From contig NZ_KZ454941.1 of assembly GCF_002797375.1 (NCBI RefSeq), forward strand, positions 2,218,795 through 2,282,794: a DNA stretch of 64,000 nt, given 5' to 3'. The translations under genes and the position numbers were made by a program. This document shows positions 18,475 through 27,458 of the stretch, one piece after another. The notes under the pieces are model-generated. The model was given only the letters and a program-made list of their open reading frames with translations, did not search any database and was not told the origin of the DNA. How positions within the stretch are numbered: position 1 is the first letter of the stretch; the number at the start of each line of letters is the position of its first letter. Origin of the DNA: Bacillus sp. FJAT-42315 (GTDB taxonomy: Bacteria > Bacillota > Bacilli > Bacillales > Domibacillaceae).

Positions 18475-19104
18475 TCAAAATTCTTTATTAAATATTGGTT
18501 GGAACCATTTAACTCCTTTTTTGTTAAAGGACCACATTTTCATATCTGCGACTAGATGGCTCACATAAGCGAATACTGCTGCCATGAAGCTTCCTTCTAA
18601 TGTGACCGATTGCTCAAAATGCCAGGCGATATAACCGAAGCAAATAACACCTATGATCGAATGAGTTAATGATCGGTGAGCTAAAAAGGAAGAAATCATG
18701 ATGAAGCCACTTAAAAGCATAACCCAATAAATATTAGCATTCCAACCGACATAAGCTAATATCGCTCCCGTAAGAAATAACATCGTTCGCTGCTTAATAA
18801 ACAATCTCGGAAGCAATAATAAACCGATCCCAATTAAAAAGCCAGCTGACTTCATCAATCCGACTAACTGAATATAACTATAACCGATTAACAGCACGCC
18901 ACATAAAGCAAAAAACAAAATAAGCCACTTTTTCGAAATGGTAATTCGATTAGCTAACTTACCGTTTACATCAAGGTCTGGTGCAAGACCCGCAACCGCT
19001 CCAATACTAATAAGCGATGCTGTTGAGAGCGGATCTGCTTGCAAATACATCGCCGTTATTAAACCTGTAGCCCCTCCAATGGCTAAATGAGCTGATCCCT
19101 TCAT
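18475..19104 (-). CDS. YdjM/YvsG-type membrane metal-dependent hydrolase (DUF457)
   Basis: A 209-residue integral membrane protein with about five hydrophobic segments. His6 (SAHLAIGG), the metal-site motif APDLDVNG and a later AHRSLTHS plus SHLVADM are typical of the LexA-binding, inner-membrane putative hydrolase family (YdjM). The substrate is unknown. Start ATG 19104. A possible LexA-type box lies about 40-55 bases upstream. The 190-base gap downstream shows nothing definite. Confidence 0.85.
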   Translation of the reverse strand: MKGSAHLAIGGATGLITAMYLQADPLSTASLISIGAVAGLAPDLDVNGKLANRITISKKWLILFFALCGVLLIGYSYIQLVGLMKSAGFLIGIGLLLLPRLFIKQRTMLFLTGAILAYVGWNANIYWVMLLSGFIMISSFLAHRSLTHSIIGVICFGYIAWHFEQSVTLEGSFMAAVFAYVSHLVADMKMWSFNKKGVKWFQPIFNKEF

Positions 19105-19144
19105 GAAAGATCCTTCCCTTCTTTCTTATCTCGACTCATTATAA

Positions 19145-19158
19145 CAAACAAACGTTCT
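19145..19158 (-). promoter_or_regulatory. Possible LexA (DinR) box upstream of YdjM-like gene
   Basis: On the minus strand AGAACGTTTGTTTG resembles the Bacillus LexA box (CGAACRNRYGTTYG) with two mismatches. A TATAAT -10 element (19138-19143) follows two bases later, but no good -35 is visible. The relation of YdjM to LexA in E. coli makes it worth noting. Confidence 0.35.
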
Positions 19159-19170
19159 CTTTCCTATCAA

Positions 19171-19204
19171 AAAAAAGCTATCTCTCAATTTTTCAAGAGA
19201 CAGC
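19171..19204 (-). terminator. Terminator at 3' end of EamA transporter gene
   Basis: Stem gctatctct / agagacagc (one G-U pair) overlapping the last codons of the transporter gene, followed on the minus strand by TTTTTTTGA. Confidence 0.7.
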
Positions 19205-20116
19205 GTTCTTTCTACTAACAAAATGAGCTTTTTTCGGTACTTTCGTTGATAAATACACACCGAGAACAACAAATAATCCACCAATCATTTGATACGAGGT
19301 CATAGTTTCTCCAAGAAACATAATCGCAAATAAAGAGGCAAACACAGGAATGAAATTTAAGAAAACACCTGCTTTATTGGCACCGATCGTAGCAACTGCT
19401 GTATTCCATGAAGTGAAAGCAACAATCGAAGCAAAAATGCCAATATAAGCGATTGCACTTATTGATGTGATGTTCCAGTTCACCGTTTCTTTATAGATCA
19501 ATAATTCTACCAGTGAAAAAGGGAATAAAACAATGAGACCAAGACCGATCGCTACAAAAAACGTACTATACCCAGGTAACTTGTTCGCATATTGCTTCAC
19601 TAAAACGGAATAAACACCCCAAAAGAGAACCGCCGCGACAACAAGCAAATCACCTTGATTAAATGAGAACGACATCAAATTCTTCCAATCACCCTTCGAT
19701 AAAATAAAGAGGACACCAAAAAGGGAAACGAGCGTCCCTATCAATTGATTACGATGAAGCCGTTCTTTAAAAAAGACAAAAGACAACATAAAAATGATAA
19801 TGGGAGTAGATGAATTTACTAACGACGCGTTAATCGACGTCGTATAATGGAGCGATATGTATACTAAAGTGTTAAAACCTGCGATGCCTGTTACAGCCAT
19901 TACGATCACGATTTTCCAATACCGCTTTATAATGAGCCAATCCGTCTGCAAATTCTTCCTTACAAAAGGATAAAAAATGAGAAAGGCTGTGCACCAACGC
20001 AATAAAGAGAGCGTATATGGCGGCACATTGTTCGCTACTGCTCGGCCAATGACAAAGTTACCTCCCCAGAAAAGAGTAGCCAATATGAGGAGAAGATATG
20101 GAGAAGGCCGTTTCAT
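19193..20116 (-). CDS. EamA-family (DMT) transporter
   Basis: A 307-residue membrane protein with about ten hydrophobic helices in two EamA repeats. The N-terminus PYLLLILATLFWGGNFVIGR is followed by SLLRWCTAFLI, and the second repeat starts GDLLVVAAVLFWGVYSVLVKQ. Such proteins export small metabolites or amino acids; the substrate is not predictable. Start ATG 20116. It is monocistronic with a terminator overlapping its 3' end. Confidence 0.9.
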   Translation of the reverse strand: MKRPSPYLLLILATLFWGGNFVIGRAVANNVPPYTLSLLRWCTAFLIFYPFVRKNLQTDWLIIKRYWKIVIVMAVTGIAGFNTLVYISLHYTTSINASLVNSSTPIIIFMLSFVFFKERLHRNQLIGTLVSLFGVLFILSKGDWKNLMSFSFNQGDLLVVAAVLFWGVYSVLVKQYANKLPGYSTFFVAIGLGLIVLFPFSLVELLIYKETVNWNITSISAIAYIGIFASIVAFTSWNTAVATIGANKAGVFLNFIPVFASLFAIMFLGETMTSYQMIGGLFVVLGVYLSTKVPKKAHFVSRKNAVS

Positions 20117-20182
20117 TTGATCACCACTTCCAAAAAGAATGAATGTTCAGTATTTAATAAATAAAAAAATAGAACGATAAGT

Positions 20183-20249
20183 AAAAAGCCAGGCTTTGTC
20201 TCCGTAATTTTTCTCTCTTAAGAAAAGAAGAACCGCGGAGAAGCCTGGC
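20183..20249 (-). terminator. Terminator downstream of 101-aa hypothetical gene
   Basis: Long stem gccaggctt...ctccg / cggag aagcctggc with a 3-base bulge and a large loop, followed on the minus strand by TTTTTA. Confidence 0.75.
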
Positions 20250-20263
20250 ATCTTTAAAAGTAA

Positions 20264-20569
20264 TTACGCCTTTTCAATTACTTGAAGAAGCCAATCTTGC
20301 ACTGTTTCAATATACTCAGCAGAAATGTCCATTTCAGCTAGTATAACACCTTTTCCAATAATCTTTAAACCAGGTACAAGCGCTGGTTTTTTAGGATTCA
20401 TAGAATATACGACGGTATCAACATGATGTAATGGAATTCGAACATTTGTCACTAATCCCTTGCTTATTAAATATCCGTTCTCAATCTTAATCACATTCTT
20501 TTTCCATAAACATTCTGTATCTGTCACGGTACATTCTAATGCTTTCTCTTCATCCGTAAAAATTGCCAT
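20264..20569 (-). CDS. Hypothetical protein, PH-like (101 aa)
   Basis: A 101-residue soluble protein: an acidic start, KKNVIKIENGYLISKGLVTNV, then LHHVDTVVYSMNPKKPALVPGLKIIGKGVILAEMDI-type alternating strands and a terminal helix. The strand pattern with a final helix is compatible with a bacterial PH-like fold, but I do not recognise the family. It is flanked by a terminator on one side and the aminotransferase gene on the other. Confidence 0.65.
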   Translation of the reverse strand: MAIFTDEEKALECTVTDTECLWKKNVIKIENGYLISKGLVTNVRIPLHHVDTVVYSMNPKKPALVPGLKIIGKGVILAEMDISAEYIETVQDWLLQVIEKA

Positions 20570-20683
20570 TTGAATACCCCTTTATTCGGTAAGTGTTTTG
20601 ACAATCCTACGGTATCAGCTTTCAATCCATTTGTAAATAAGACTATTTGTAAAAAAATATAATCTTTTGTCTATCAATAAATA

Positions 20684-21811
20684 TTACAATTTTTGTTCCT
20701 TTAACACATCCGCTAAAGCCGCTAGCATGTATGTAACATTTTCTTGGCGAGCATTGTAACCCATCAAGCCAATTCGCCATATCTTCCCTTTTAATTCCCC
20801 TAAGCCTCCGCCAATTTCTAAGCTGTATTTTTCCAACAGGCGCTTACGGACAGCCAAATCATCTACACCTTCTGGAATATTGACCGAAGTTAATTGGGAT
20901 AATCGATGCTCTTTGTCTACAAGAAGACTTAATCCCATCGCTTCAAGCCCCTCATGAAGGGAATCACCATATCGCTTATGACGAGCGAATACATTTTCTA
21001 ACCCTTCATTCACGATTAATCTTAACGCTTCACGTAAAGAGTAGATCATCGTAATTGGAGCTGTATGATGATAGAAACGCTCGCTATCCTCACTCCAATA
21101 GGCTTGAATCATTGATAAGTCTAAATACCAGCTTTGTACCTTTTGTGTCCGTTTCGCCATAGCATCAACCGCACGAGCACTAAACGTAACAGGCGCTAAT
21201 CCCGGAGGTGCACTTAAACATTTTTGTGTTCCGCTATAAGCAGCATCCACACCAACACGATCAATGTCTGTCGGGCACCCTCCAAGACTGGTCACCATAT
21301 CACATACAAGTAATGCTTCATGTTCATGAACGATCTGACTAATCTCTTCTAAAGGCTGTCTCACACCAGTGGAAGTTTCCGCATGAACGACAGCGACTAC
21401 TTTAATATTTTTATGCTGGTGCAACGCTTCTTTTATTTGCTCGGGGTCAATGATTTGTCCCCATGGCGCCTTGACTTGAATGACTTCTGCCCCACAACGC
21501 TCGGCTACATCGACCATTCTCTCTCCAAAAAGTCCATTCACCCCAACAACCACTTTGTCACCAGGCTCTATTAAGTTAACAAACACCGTTTCCATCCCGG
21601 CGCTTCCTGTTCCAGACATCGCCATCGTTGCTTTATTATTTGTTTGATAGACTTGGCGCAACAAGTCCATCGTTTCATCCATAATCGTTAAAAATGCCGG
21701 ATCTAAATGCCCTAGTAACGGTGTAACCATCGACTTTAATACGTGCGGATGAACATCGCTTGGACCGGGCCCCATTAAAATCCGTTTCGGTGGTAAAAGT
21801 TCATTAATCAT
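20684..21811 (-). CDS. Class V aminotransferase, PucG / alanine-glyoxylate type
   Basis: A 375-residue PLP enzyme of the alanine/serine-glyoxylate aminotransferase group. The start is [18 protein letters not shown]. The pocket has [33 protein letters not shown] (pyridine-N Asp), and Lys in [15 protein letters not shown]. subtilis PucG ((S)-ureidoglycine-glyoxylate aminotransferase) is the nearest family by look, but no purine-degradation genes are adjacent, so alanine-glyoxylate activity is equally possible. ATG 21811 has AAAGGAGGA upstream. Confidence 0.88.
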   Translation of the reverse strand: MINELLPPKRILMGPGPSDVHPHVLKSMVTPLLGHLDPAFLTIMDETMDLLRQVYQTNNKATMAMSGTGSAGMETVFVNLIEPGDKVVVGVNGLFGERMVDVAERCGAEVIQVKAPWGQIIDPEQIKEALHQHKNIKVVAVVHAETSTGVRQPLEEISQIVHEHEALLVCDMVTSLGGCPTDIDRVGVDAAYSGTQKCLSAPPGLAPVTFSARAVDAMAKRTQKVQSWYLDLSMIQAYWSEDSERFYHHTAPITMIYSLREALRLIVNEGLENVFARHKRYGDSLHEGLEAMGLSLLVDKEHRLSQLTSVNIPEGVDDLAVRKRLLEKYSLEIGGGLGELKGKIWRIGLMGYNARQENVTYMLAALADVLKEQKL

Positions 21812-21919
21812 CGGTATTCCTCCTTTTCCACTTATTATAGTATGTTATTTATTAAAATACAAAAAGAATCTAAATGTAGAAAAATACACTATAATGATAT
21901 TATGTAAATTAAATGGATA

Positions 21920-21950
21920 TAGAGCCCCTTTTTTATTTCGATAGGGGCTC
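21920..21950 (-). terminator. Terminator downstream of cstA
   Basis: Inverted arms gagcccct / aggggctc; the minus-strand loop is A-rich and the tail is AT-rich rather than a pure T-run. It is the most likely end of the cstA transcript. Confidence 0.55.
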
Positions 21951-21978
21951 CTAATTCTACCATACATGTACTTTTTAT

Positions 21979-23592
21979 TTAAATTTTCACTGAAGTATCA
22001 TCGCTCACCGCCGTTAAGGAACGCCAAGCTTCAATCACAAGGACGATACAAAGAACGAATAAAGCAAATGAAGCGGAGGCTAAAAGGTAGTTTCCACTTG
22101 TGAAATTCTTCTGCATTAACACGATCAGAGCGGCCAAAGTGACAACAAACATAAAAATCATCGGTACAATAATGAACCAAGCCTTTACACCCGTTTTAAT
22201 TAGCCACACACTCACCGCAAGCAAGGCAATCGCTCCAAGCATTTGATTGGCCGAACCAAACAAAGGCCATACCGCACTCCAAGTACCTGATAAAGCAAGA
22301 GCACCTGCTCCGACGACAACCACAATGGTTGCGACATGATTATTAGTAAACATAACAGAGCGACTTTCCGCAAACTCCTGCACGGCATATTTTCCAAGGC
22401 GGGTCGCGGAATCCAACGTCGTCATTAAAAAGGCGGAAGCAGTTAAAGCTGTAAATGTAGTGGCTGTCACCTCAGGAATCCCCCAATGGGACATAAAGAA
22501 ACCGACGCCAGCTGAGAACGTGCCAATAGGACCTCCAAGCTCAGCCATTCTAGCAGTAAACTCTACTTGTGATAAATACGCCACTGCTCCAATCGCAATA
22601 ATGGCTAAAAACCCTTCCAAAAGCATGCTTCCATACGTGATAAATCGTCCATTCTTTTCATTATCTAACTGTTTTGCTGTTGTCCCTGATGACACGAGAG
22701 AGTGGAATCCTGAAACAGCTCCACACGCAATGGTAATAAAGAGAATAGGGAATAAAAACCCTAATGTTTCATTATAAAAGCCTGTGTAGCCAGCCATTTT
22801 AATTTCTGGGTTGGCTAAAATAATCCCTAGCGCAGCCCCGCCAATCATGCCATATAATAAGAATGAATTAAGATAATCTCGAGGCTGCAAGAGCATCCAA
22901 ACCGGCATAACAGAAGCTACATATGCATACAAAAGTAAAATAGCAACCCAAGCTCCACCACTTAACTCGAGTGGATAATTGATTCCCGCCCAAATACTAA
23001 AGAACATTGCCGCAACACCTAAAATACTAGCAAGTACGAAATTCATTCGTAATTGATTAACTAGAAATCCGAAAATCATGGCGATTCCAATAAATAAAAC
23101 AGAGGCAGTAGCTGCTTGTGGTACGGCGACAAATGTATCTTTCACAAGAATAATAAATACACCGACAATTAAGATCAATGTCGCAATCGAAAAGGCTAAA
23201 AATAAGGTTTGTCCTCTTTTCCCCATATATTCTTTAATAATCGAGCCAATGGATTCCGCTCGATGGCGCAAAGAAGCCTGTAACGAAGCATAGTCATGAA
23301 CCCCACCGATGAAAATACTACCAATAATGATCCAAATAACAGCTGGAATCCATCCAAAAACAACGGCCGTGATCGGACCGACAATCGGACCTCCTCCGGC
23401 AATCGTCGCAAAATGATGCCCTAACAACACCGGTTTTCTGGCGGCCACATAATCAACCCCATCAGCCATCGTAATTGCTGGCGTTGGACGATTTGGATCT
23501 ACCCCAAATTTCTTGTCGAGAAATTTTCCGTACGTAAAATAGGCAATGATAAAAATGATACCTGCAATCGTTAATAATGTTAATAAACTCAT
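21979..23592 (-). CDS. cstA: Carbon starvation protein CstA-family transporter
   Basis: A 537-residue membrane protein with about 14-16 hydrophobic segments. CstA hallmarks include the N-terminal TYGKFLDKKFGVDPNRPTPA, LLGHHFATIAGGGPIVGP and FHSLVSSGTTAKQLDNE. Family members import peptides or pyruvate during starvation. It is shorter than E. coli CstA (~700), as expected for the Firmicute form. Its start overlaps the stop of the preceding gene by 4 bases, indicating an operon with two small unknown proteins. Confidence 0.92.
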   Translation of the reverse strand: MSLLTLLTIAGIIFIIAYFTYGKFLDKKFGVDPNRPTPAITMADGVDYVAARKPVLLGHHFATIAGGGPIVGPITAVVFGWIPAVIWIIIGSIFIGGVHDYASLQASLRHRAESIGSIIKEYMGKRGQTLFLAFSIATLILIVGVFIILVKDTFVAVPQAATASVLFIGIAMIFGFLVNQLRMNFVLASILGVAAMFFSIWAGINYPLELSGGAWVAILLLYAYVASVMPVWMLLQPRDYLNSFLLYGMIGGAALGIILANPEIKMAGYTGFYNETLGFLFPILFITIACGAVSGFHSLVSSGTTAKQLDNEKNGRFITYGSMLLEGFLAIIAIGAVAYLSQVEFTARMAELGGPIGTFSAGVGFFMSHWGIPEVTATTFTALTASAFLMTTLDSATRLGKYAVQEFAESRSVMFTNNHVATIVVVVGAGALALSGTWSAVWPLFGSANQMLGAIALLAVSVWLIKTGVKAWFIIVPMIFMFVVTLAALIVLMQKNFTSGNYLLASASFALFVLCIVLVIEAWRSLTAVSDDTSVKI

Positions 23593-24119
23593 TCTTCTAC
23601 CTCCTTCAAATAATGATATAAAGGCTCAATAAATAATTTCCCTTTCTTATGCATATAAATTTCTTTTTGACTAAGGTCGAGAATCGCTATATACATTTCC
23701 ACCCACCCTTGAATACCAAACTTAAAAAATTTCAATTTTCTGATTTTTAATACCATATGAATGACTTCTGATGTAACAGGTTGATTCGTAATAATAATAC
23801 CTGTAAACACGGTAGACATATGTTCTCCATGTGGCTTCACATACTCATTTGCACAATCGATCATATCGTTCATCATTCGATCAATATACGCTTCGTTTAC
23901 TTCTAAATTAGGAGCTGTCGCAAAAACGATTTGTTGATTGTCCACTCCCCACACTTTGATTTTCTTCGTAAACATATAACGCTCATCTCTTCGATTATAA
24001 ACAGCTGAAAAAGCGATATCCGTGCTACCAACCTTTCCTCCTCGTTCTACATCAAAAAAAGGAACATATATATTAGCTAATTCATGCACAACCTTCTGGA
24101 CATCCTTTGTTCCCTTCAT
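23589..24119 (-). CDS. Hypothetical protein upstream of cstA
   Basis: A 176-residue soluble protein, mixed alpha/beta (for example NIYVPFFDVERGGKVGSTD, FATAPNLEVNEAYIDRMM, STVFTGIIITNQPVTSEV). There is no signal or membrane segment. I do not recognise the family. ATG 24119 is preferred to the GTG at 24128 because TGAGG lies about 9 bases upstream. It is the middle gene of a three-gene set ending in cstA (4-base overlap), so a role linked to CstA transport is plausible but unproven. Confidence 0.7.
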   Translation of the reverse strand: MKGTKDVQKVVHELANIYVPFFDVERGGKVGSTDIAFSAVYNRRDERYMFTKKIKVWGVDNQQIVFATAPNLEVNEAYIDRMMNDMIDCANEYVKPHGEHMSTVFTGIIITNQPVTSEVIHMVLKIRKLKFFKFGIQGWVEMYIAILDLSQKEIYMHKKGKLFIEPLYHYLKEVEE

Positions 24120-24132
24120 GACTGACACCTCA

Positions 24133-24408
24133 CTAAAACCTTTTTACCCCTTGCACTTGAACTCTTGAGAAGATCGATAAAGAAATCATTACTCGATCCT
24201 CTTTAAACTTCAAACCATTTTCGATAAAAAACGTAAGCCCGTCTTCTGTATAGCATTGAAATCTACTTAAATCATCGGGTTCACCTAAGCGAACAGCTAA
24301 CTCCATGACACTCACACAACATTTGCCCGCTTCTAAAAAACTGATCGTTAACACAGACCCATGGCTCGTTAACCACTTTTTTGCTTTTTCATTAATAGCA
24401 AACTCCAA
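24133..24408 (-). CDS. Small CC-motif protein (HesB/IscA-like fold?)
   Basis: A 91-residue protein. A LEAGKCCVSVMEL segment with a Cys-Cys pair near residue 30 follows a start of EFAINEKAKKWL, recalling the HesB-like 'CC/Se motif' small proteins of Firmicutes. The usual three-Cys IscA pattern is incomplete, so Fe-S transfer is not assured. It is the first gene of the run leading to cstA. Start ATG 24408 sits after a GGGGAGGAGG-rich ribosome site. Confidence 0.6.
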   Translation of the reverse strand: MEFAINEKAKKWLTSHGSVLTISFLEAGKCCVSVMELAVRLGEPDDLSRFQCYTEDGLTFFIENGLKFKEDRVMISLSIFSRVQVQGVKRF

Positions 24409-24516
24409 ATCCTCCTCCCCCCATTTTAAATATCCCCATAATAATTACATTATATAGGATAAAAACCAGTAAATATATATAATTTTCCAAATAATTAGTT
24501 TTATTAAAAATATACA

Positions 24517-24554
24517 CAAAAAAAGAGACTACCTTTTTGGATAGCCTCTTTTTA
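24517..24554 (-). terminator. Terminator of cold-shock gene
   Basis: Stem aaaaagag(a)ctacc / gg(at)agcctcttttt flanked by A and T runs; on the minus strand it ends in a T-run directly after the csp stop. Confidence 0.75.
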
Positions 24555-24564
24555 TATACATTTA

Positions 24565-24765
24565 TTATTGTTTTTCTACGTTAGCAGCTTGTGGTCCACG
24601 TGGTCCTTCAACAACTTCGAAAGATACGCTTTGGCCTTCTTCTAAAGATTTGTAGCCTTCGCCTTGAATAGCTGAGAAGTGTACGAATACATCGTCTTGT
24701 CCTTCAACTTCGATGAATCCGAAACCTTTTTCTGCATTAAACCATTTTACTTTACCTTGTAACAT
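24565..24765 (-). CDS. Cold-shock protein, CspA/CspB family
   Basis: A 66-residue OB-fold RNA chaperone: [20 protein letters not shown] with RNP1 (KGFGFI) and RNP2 (VFVHF), full family length. Start ATG 24765 has GAGGAGG 7 bases upstream; the longer frame to 24795 lacks support. The leader of roughly 100 bases from the predicted promoter is typical for csp genes, which are controlled after transcription. The paralogue name (cspB/C/D) cannot be fixed. Confidence 0.96.
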   Translation of the reverse strand: MLQGKVKWFNAEKGFGFIEVEGQDDVFVHFSAIQGEGYKSLEEGQSVSFEVVEGPRGPQAANVEKQ

Positions 24766-24881
24766 GTAATTTCCTCCTCGCGCAAACACGCTCATTCATT
24801 TCTTGCTGTTTATTGCTATTTCAAGACGAAAACAATTTGAAACAATGCTCTCTTTTGAAACGAACTTAAACAACTGATTTA

Positions 24882-24910
24882 ATAATAACATCTCATATAG
24901 AATAAAGCAA
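24882..24910 (-). promoter_or_regulatory. Sigma-A-type promoter for the csp gene
   Basis: On the minus strand TTGCTT, a 17-base spacer, then TATTAT. A start near 24875 would give a ~110-base leader before the csp ATG. Confidence 0.45.
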
Positions 24911-25071
24911 GGAGAATTGTTCTATATCGTTGATTTTCTGACAATCCAAGCTTAGAATGGCACAAGATATCCATCGATGATTCGACCACCTTCAAACTGC
25001 TTTTTAGATCTATAACAAAACAGTACTATCGAACTAATTTTCAGAAAATTTAAATTTATCGTTTACAAAAT

Positions 25072-25130
25072 GACCATCCGTGCGTATACTGTATTATAAC
25101 AGAAAGCAAATATAAAATACTGTATTATAA
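25072..25130 (+). promoter_or_regulatory. yhfH promoter with 14-bp direct repeat
   Basis: TTTACA (25072-25077), a 17-base spacer and TATAAC (25095-25100) make a sigma-A-like promoter. The 14-mer atactgtattataa occurs at 25086-25099, overlapping the -10, and again at 25117-25130 just before the ribosome site. The spacing of 31 bases (three helical turns) suggests a repressor-binding repeat. Confidence 0.5.
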
Positions 25131-25144
25131 AAGGAGAGAGTAAA

Positions 25145-25276
25145 ATGATGAATCCAGTAGAGTTTTTTAGAACAATGCCTCAAAAAATGTGTCCAGAGTG
25201 CGGTGAGCATATGCATGAGCAAGCGGAATCTTACTTGATGGAGTGCGATCGTTGTCTATCTAAAAGAGATGAGTAA
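25145..25276 (+). CDS. yhfH: YhfH-family small zinc-ribbon-like protein
   Basis: A 43-residue protein. CPECGEHMHEQAESY followed by CDRCLS gives two CxxC pairs, and the FFRTMPQK start matches the YhfH family of Bacillus. It is probably a metal-binding knuckle; no function is assigned. The ribosome site AAAGGAGAG is strong, and a promoter with a direct repeat lies upstream. It is followed by a 16-bp stem terminator shared with the converging gene. Confidence 0.8.
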   Translation: MMNPVEFFRTMPQKMCPECGEHMHEQAESYLMECDRCLSKRDE

Positions 25277-25291
25277 TATTGCTATTACACA

Positions 25292-25346
25292 AAACAAGGG
25301 TTGACTCCTAAGTGTTCATGACACTTAAAAGAGTCAACCCTTGTTT
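25292..25346. terminator. Bidirectional terminator between yhfH and the 25.3-kb minus-strand gene
   Basis: A perfect 16-bp stem (aaacaagggttgactc / gagtcaacccttgttt) with a nested aagtgt / acactt hairpin. The ends are A/T runs in both directions. Confidence 0.85.
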
Positions 25347-25347
25347 C

Positions 25348-25821
25348 TTATAAGTCAACTTGTTCAGCAATTGCATACAAATGTTTCGGGATATCAAAGT
25401 CAGGTTTCTCGTTTGGATTGATCCACATCCTAACAATATCGAGTTTATCCAAGCTTAATGACACTTGATTCGTAATGGACTTGATTCGATAAACGTTAGG
25501 GTTTGCCATAATAAAAATGGTTGGGGCTGTTGCTGTTTGTTGAAACCGCATTAGCTTTTCCATTTGATCAGCCACGTGAGTTCTTAGCTGACTATTATCA
25601 AAAACAACATCTGCTTTTTGCTTTTTGCTTTTTGACCCTTTCGCTTTGACAACAACAGTCCAATGATCTTTTTTTGCCACTACATCCGGTTCTGTTGGCG
25701 AGAGGGCGTGTTCCACTTGCCAACCCATCTGCTCAAAATAATTCGCCGCTGCTACAATCACTTCTTCTTGATTCAGTATACACTCATCTGGCACTTTTAA
25801 ATCAGCTATGCTCACCGGCAT
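25348..25821 (-). CDS. Hypothetical protein, possible restriction-endonuclease-like fold
   Basis: From ATG 25821 (ribosome site TGAGGTG 6 bases upstream) 157 residues; a TTG at 25875 with AAAGGGA could add 18 residues. The stretch YFEQMGWQVEHALSPTEPD leads into PDVVAKKDHWTVVVKAKG, the layout of a PD-(D/E)xK nuclease core, but the expected acidic residue before the lysine is Val, so activity is doubtful. The second half (APTIFIMANPNVYRIKSI) is alpha/beta. The family is not recognised. Confidence 0.65.
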   Translation of the reverse strand: MPVSIADLKVPDECILNQEEVIVAAANYFEQMGWQVEHALSPTEPDVVAKKDHWTVVVKAKGSKSKKQKADVVFDNSQLRTHVADQMEKLMRFQQTATAPTIFIMANPNVYRIKSITNQVSLSLDKLDIVRMWINPNEKPDFDIPKHLYAIAEQVDL

Positions 25822-25896
25822 ATTCTTCACCTCAGTTAAAGTCTTGTCTTTATTAATGTCATTCGACGCGGACAATATTTTCCCTTTAACTAATCT

Positions 25897-27279
25897 TTAT
25901 TTCATAATTTTTTTCAGCCATTTTACTTTATCTCCATATGGCGGAAAAACGATCGAATGACTGAGCTTCGTACTTTTTTTCATTACGCTTTTTTGATGAG
26001 AAAAGGCGTCAAAGCTATGCTTTCCATGATAACTGTTCATACCTGAAGAGCCCACTCCACCAAATGGTAAATAAGGACTTCCTACATGAGACAAAGTGTC
26101 ATTCACACAACCTCCCCCAAAGGAAATTGCAGATAAAACCTTCTCCTCTACCGCTTCATTTTCTGTAAATACATACAACGCCAGCGGTTTCGGATGTTTA
26201 TTTACTTCGGTAATGACGTCATTTAACTCTTGATAGCTCAATACCGGCAAGATCGGTCCAAATATTTCATCTTGCATCGCAGCATCCGTCCAATCAACCG
26301 AATGCAAAATCGTTGGTGCGATAAATAAATCGTTTCGATCAAACTCGCCACCATAAAATATTTTAGATCGGTCTTTTTCGAGGATCTCCACTAAACGATC
26401 AAACTGTTTCCCATTCACAATTCGGCCGTAATCAGGGCTTTCTTGAGCGTTCTTTCCGTAAAAATCAATGATTTCTTTCTTCAATTGTTTTAGAAAATCT
26501 TCTTTAATATTATGATGAACGAGTAAATAGTCAGGTGCGACACAAGTTTGTCCGGCATTAACAAACTTTCCCCAAACAATTCGTTTCGCTGCTGTTTGTA
26601 AGTCAGCAGTCCGATCAATAACAGCCGGGCTTTTCCCTCCAAGCTCAAGCGTCAATGGAACAAGGTTGCGACTCGCTGCCTCCATCACAATTTTTCCTAC
26701 TGGTACACTCCCTGTGAAAAAAATATAATCAAATGGGGCATGAATGAGCGTAGATGTCGTTTCTTTCTCTCCCTCAATCACTTGAATATAGCTCGAGTCA
26801 AAGGCATGTTCGATCATTTCTTTCACTAAAGCAGCGGTATAAGGTGTATGTTCAGACGGTTTAATGACCGCACAGTTGCCAGCTGCGATCGCTCCAATTA
26901 ATGGTTCAATCACAAGCTGAAACGGATAATTAAAAGGGCCGATAATTAAAGCGACGCCATACGGTTCTGACTGTATCCAGCTCTTCGCTGGCAATTGATA
27001 GACAGGTGTTTTTACTTTGATTGGAGCTGCCCATTTCTTTAGATTCTTTAATACATAATTAATGCTATCTAATACTAAACCGACTTCTGTCGCATACGCT
27101 TCGAATTCACTTTTTCGCAAATCTTGATAAAGCGCCTCCATAATTCGCGGCTCATATTGTACAATTATTTTCTTTAATTGCTGAAGTGCCTTTAGTCGAA
27201 AAGTAAGATCTTTCGTTTCTCCTGTATGAAAGAACTGTTTTTGGTTATTAATTGTCTCGTAAATTTGTTGTTCGTTCAT
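25897..27279 (-). CDS. Aldehyde dehydrogenase, YwdH-like (class 3 / fatty-aldehyde type)
   Basis: A 460-residue NAD(P)-dependent aldehyde dehydrogenase. GPFNYPFQL is the class-3-type cofactor loop, FTGSVPVGK the nucleotide turn, LELGGKSP the catalytic Glu motif and GQTCVAPDY the nucleophile Cys. The C-terminal PFGGVGSSGMNSYHGK and hydrophobic/basic tail resemble fatty-aldehyde forms and YwdH. Start ATG 27279 has GGAGAGGA just upstream; the frame extension to 27324 lacks a site. It is monocistronic. Confidence 0.92.
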   Translation of the reverse strand: MNEQQIYETINNQKQFFHTGETKDLTFRLKALQQLKKIIVQYEPRIMEALYQDLRKSEFEAYATEVGLVLDSINYVLKNLKKWAAPIKVKTPVYQLPAKSWIQSEPYGVALIIGPFNYPFQLVIEPLIGAIAAGNCAVIKPSEHTPYTAALVKEMIEHAFDSSYIQVIEGEKETTSTLIHAPFDYIFFTGSVPVGKIVMEAASRNLVPLTLELGGKSPAVIDRTADLQTAAKRIVWGKFVNAGQTCVAPDYLLVHHNIKEDFLKQLKKEIIDFYGKNAQESPDYGRIVNGKQFDRLVEILEKDRSKIFYGGEFDRNDLFIAPTILHSVDWTDAAMQDEIFGPILPVLSYQELNDVITEVNKHPKPLALYVFTENEAVEEKVLSAISFGGGCVNDTLSHVGSPYLPFGGVGSSGMNSYHGKHSFDAFSHQKSVMKKSTKLSHSIVFPPYGDKVKWLKKIMK

Positions 27280-27458
27280 AAACGTTCCTCTCCATTCACA
27301 ATCAATTTCCTCGTCTACTATCACTTTACCCTTTTCCCTTTATTTTTCCCAATGATATGAACGCAGGATTTTTTTGAAAAATGCGATTATGTTCTTTTCT
27401 ATTTAATTAAAGTAGTATATGATGATTAAATATTAAGAAGAGAAATGGAGATTTAACA

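Noticed and set aside
24766-24881. Riboswitch in the cold-shock gene leader
   Set aside because: No ligand-riboswitch motif is visible; long leaders are usual for csp genes.
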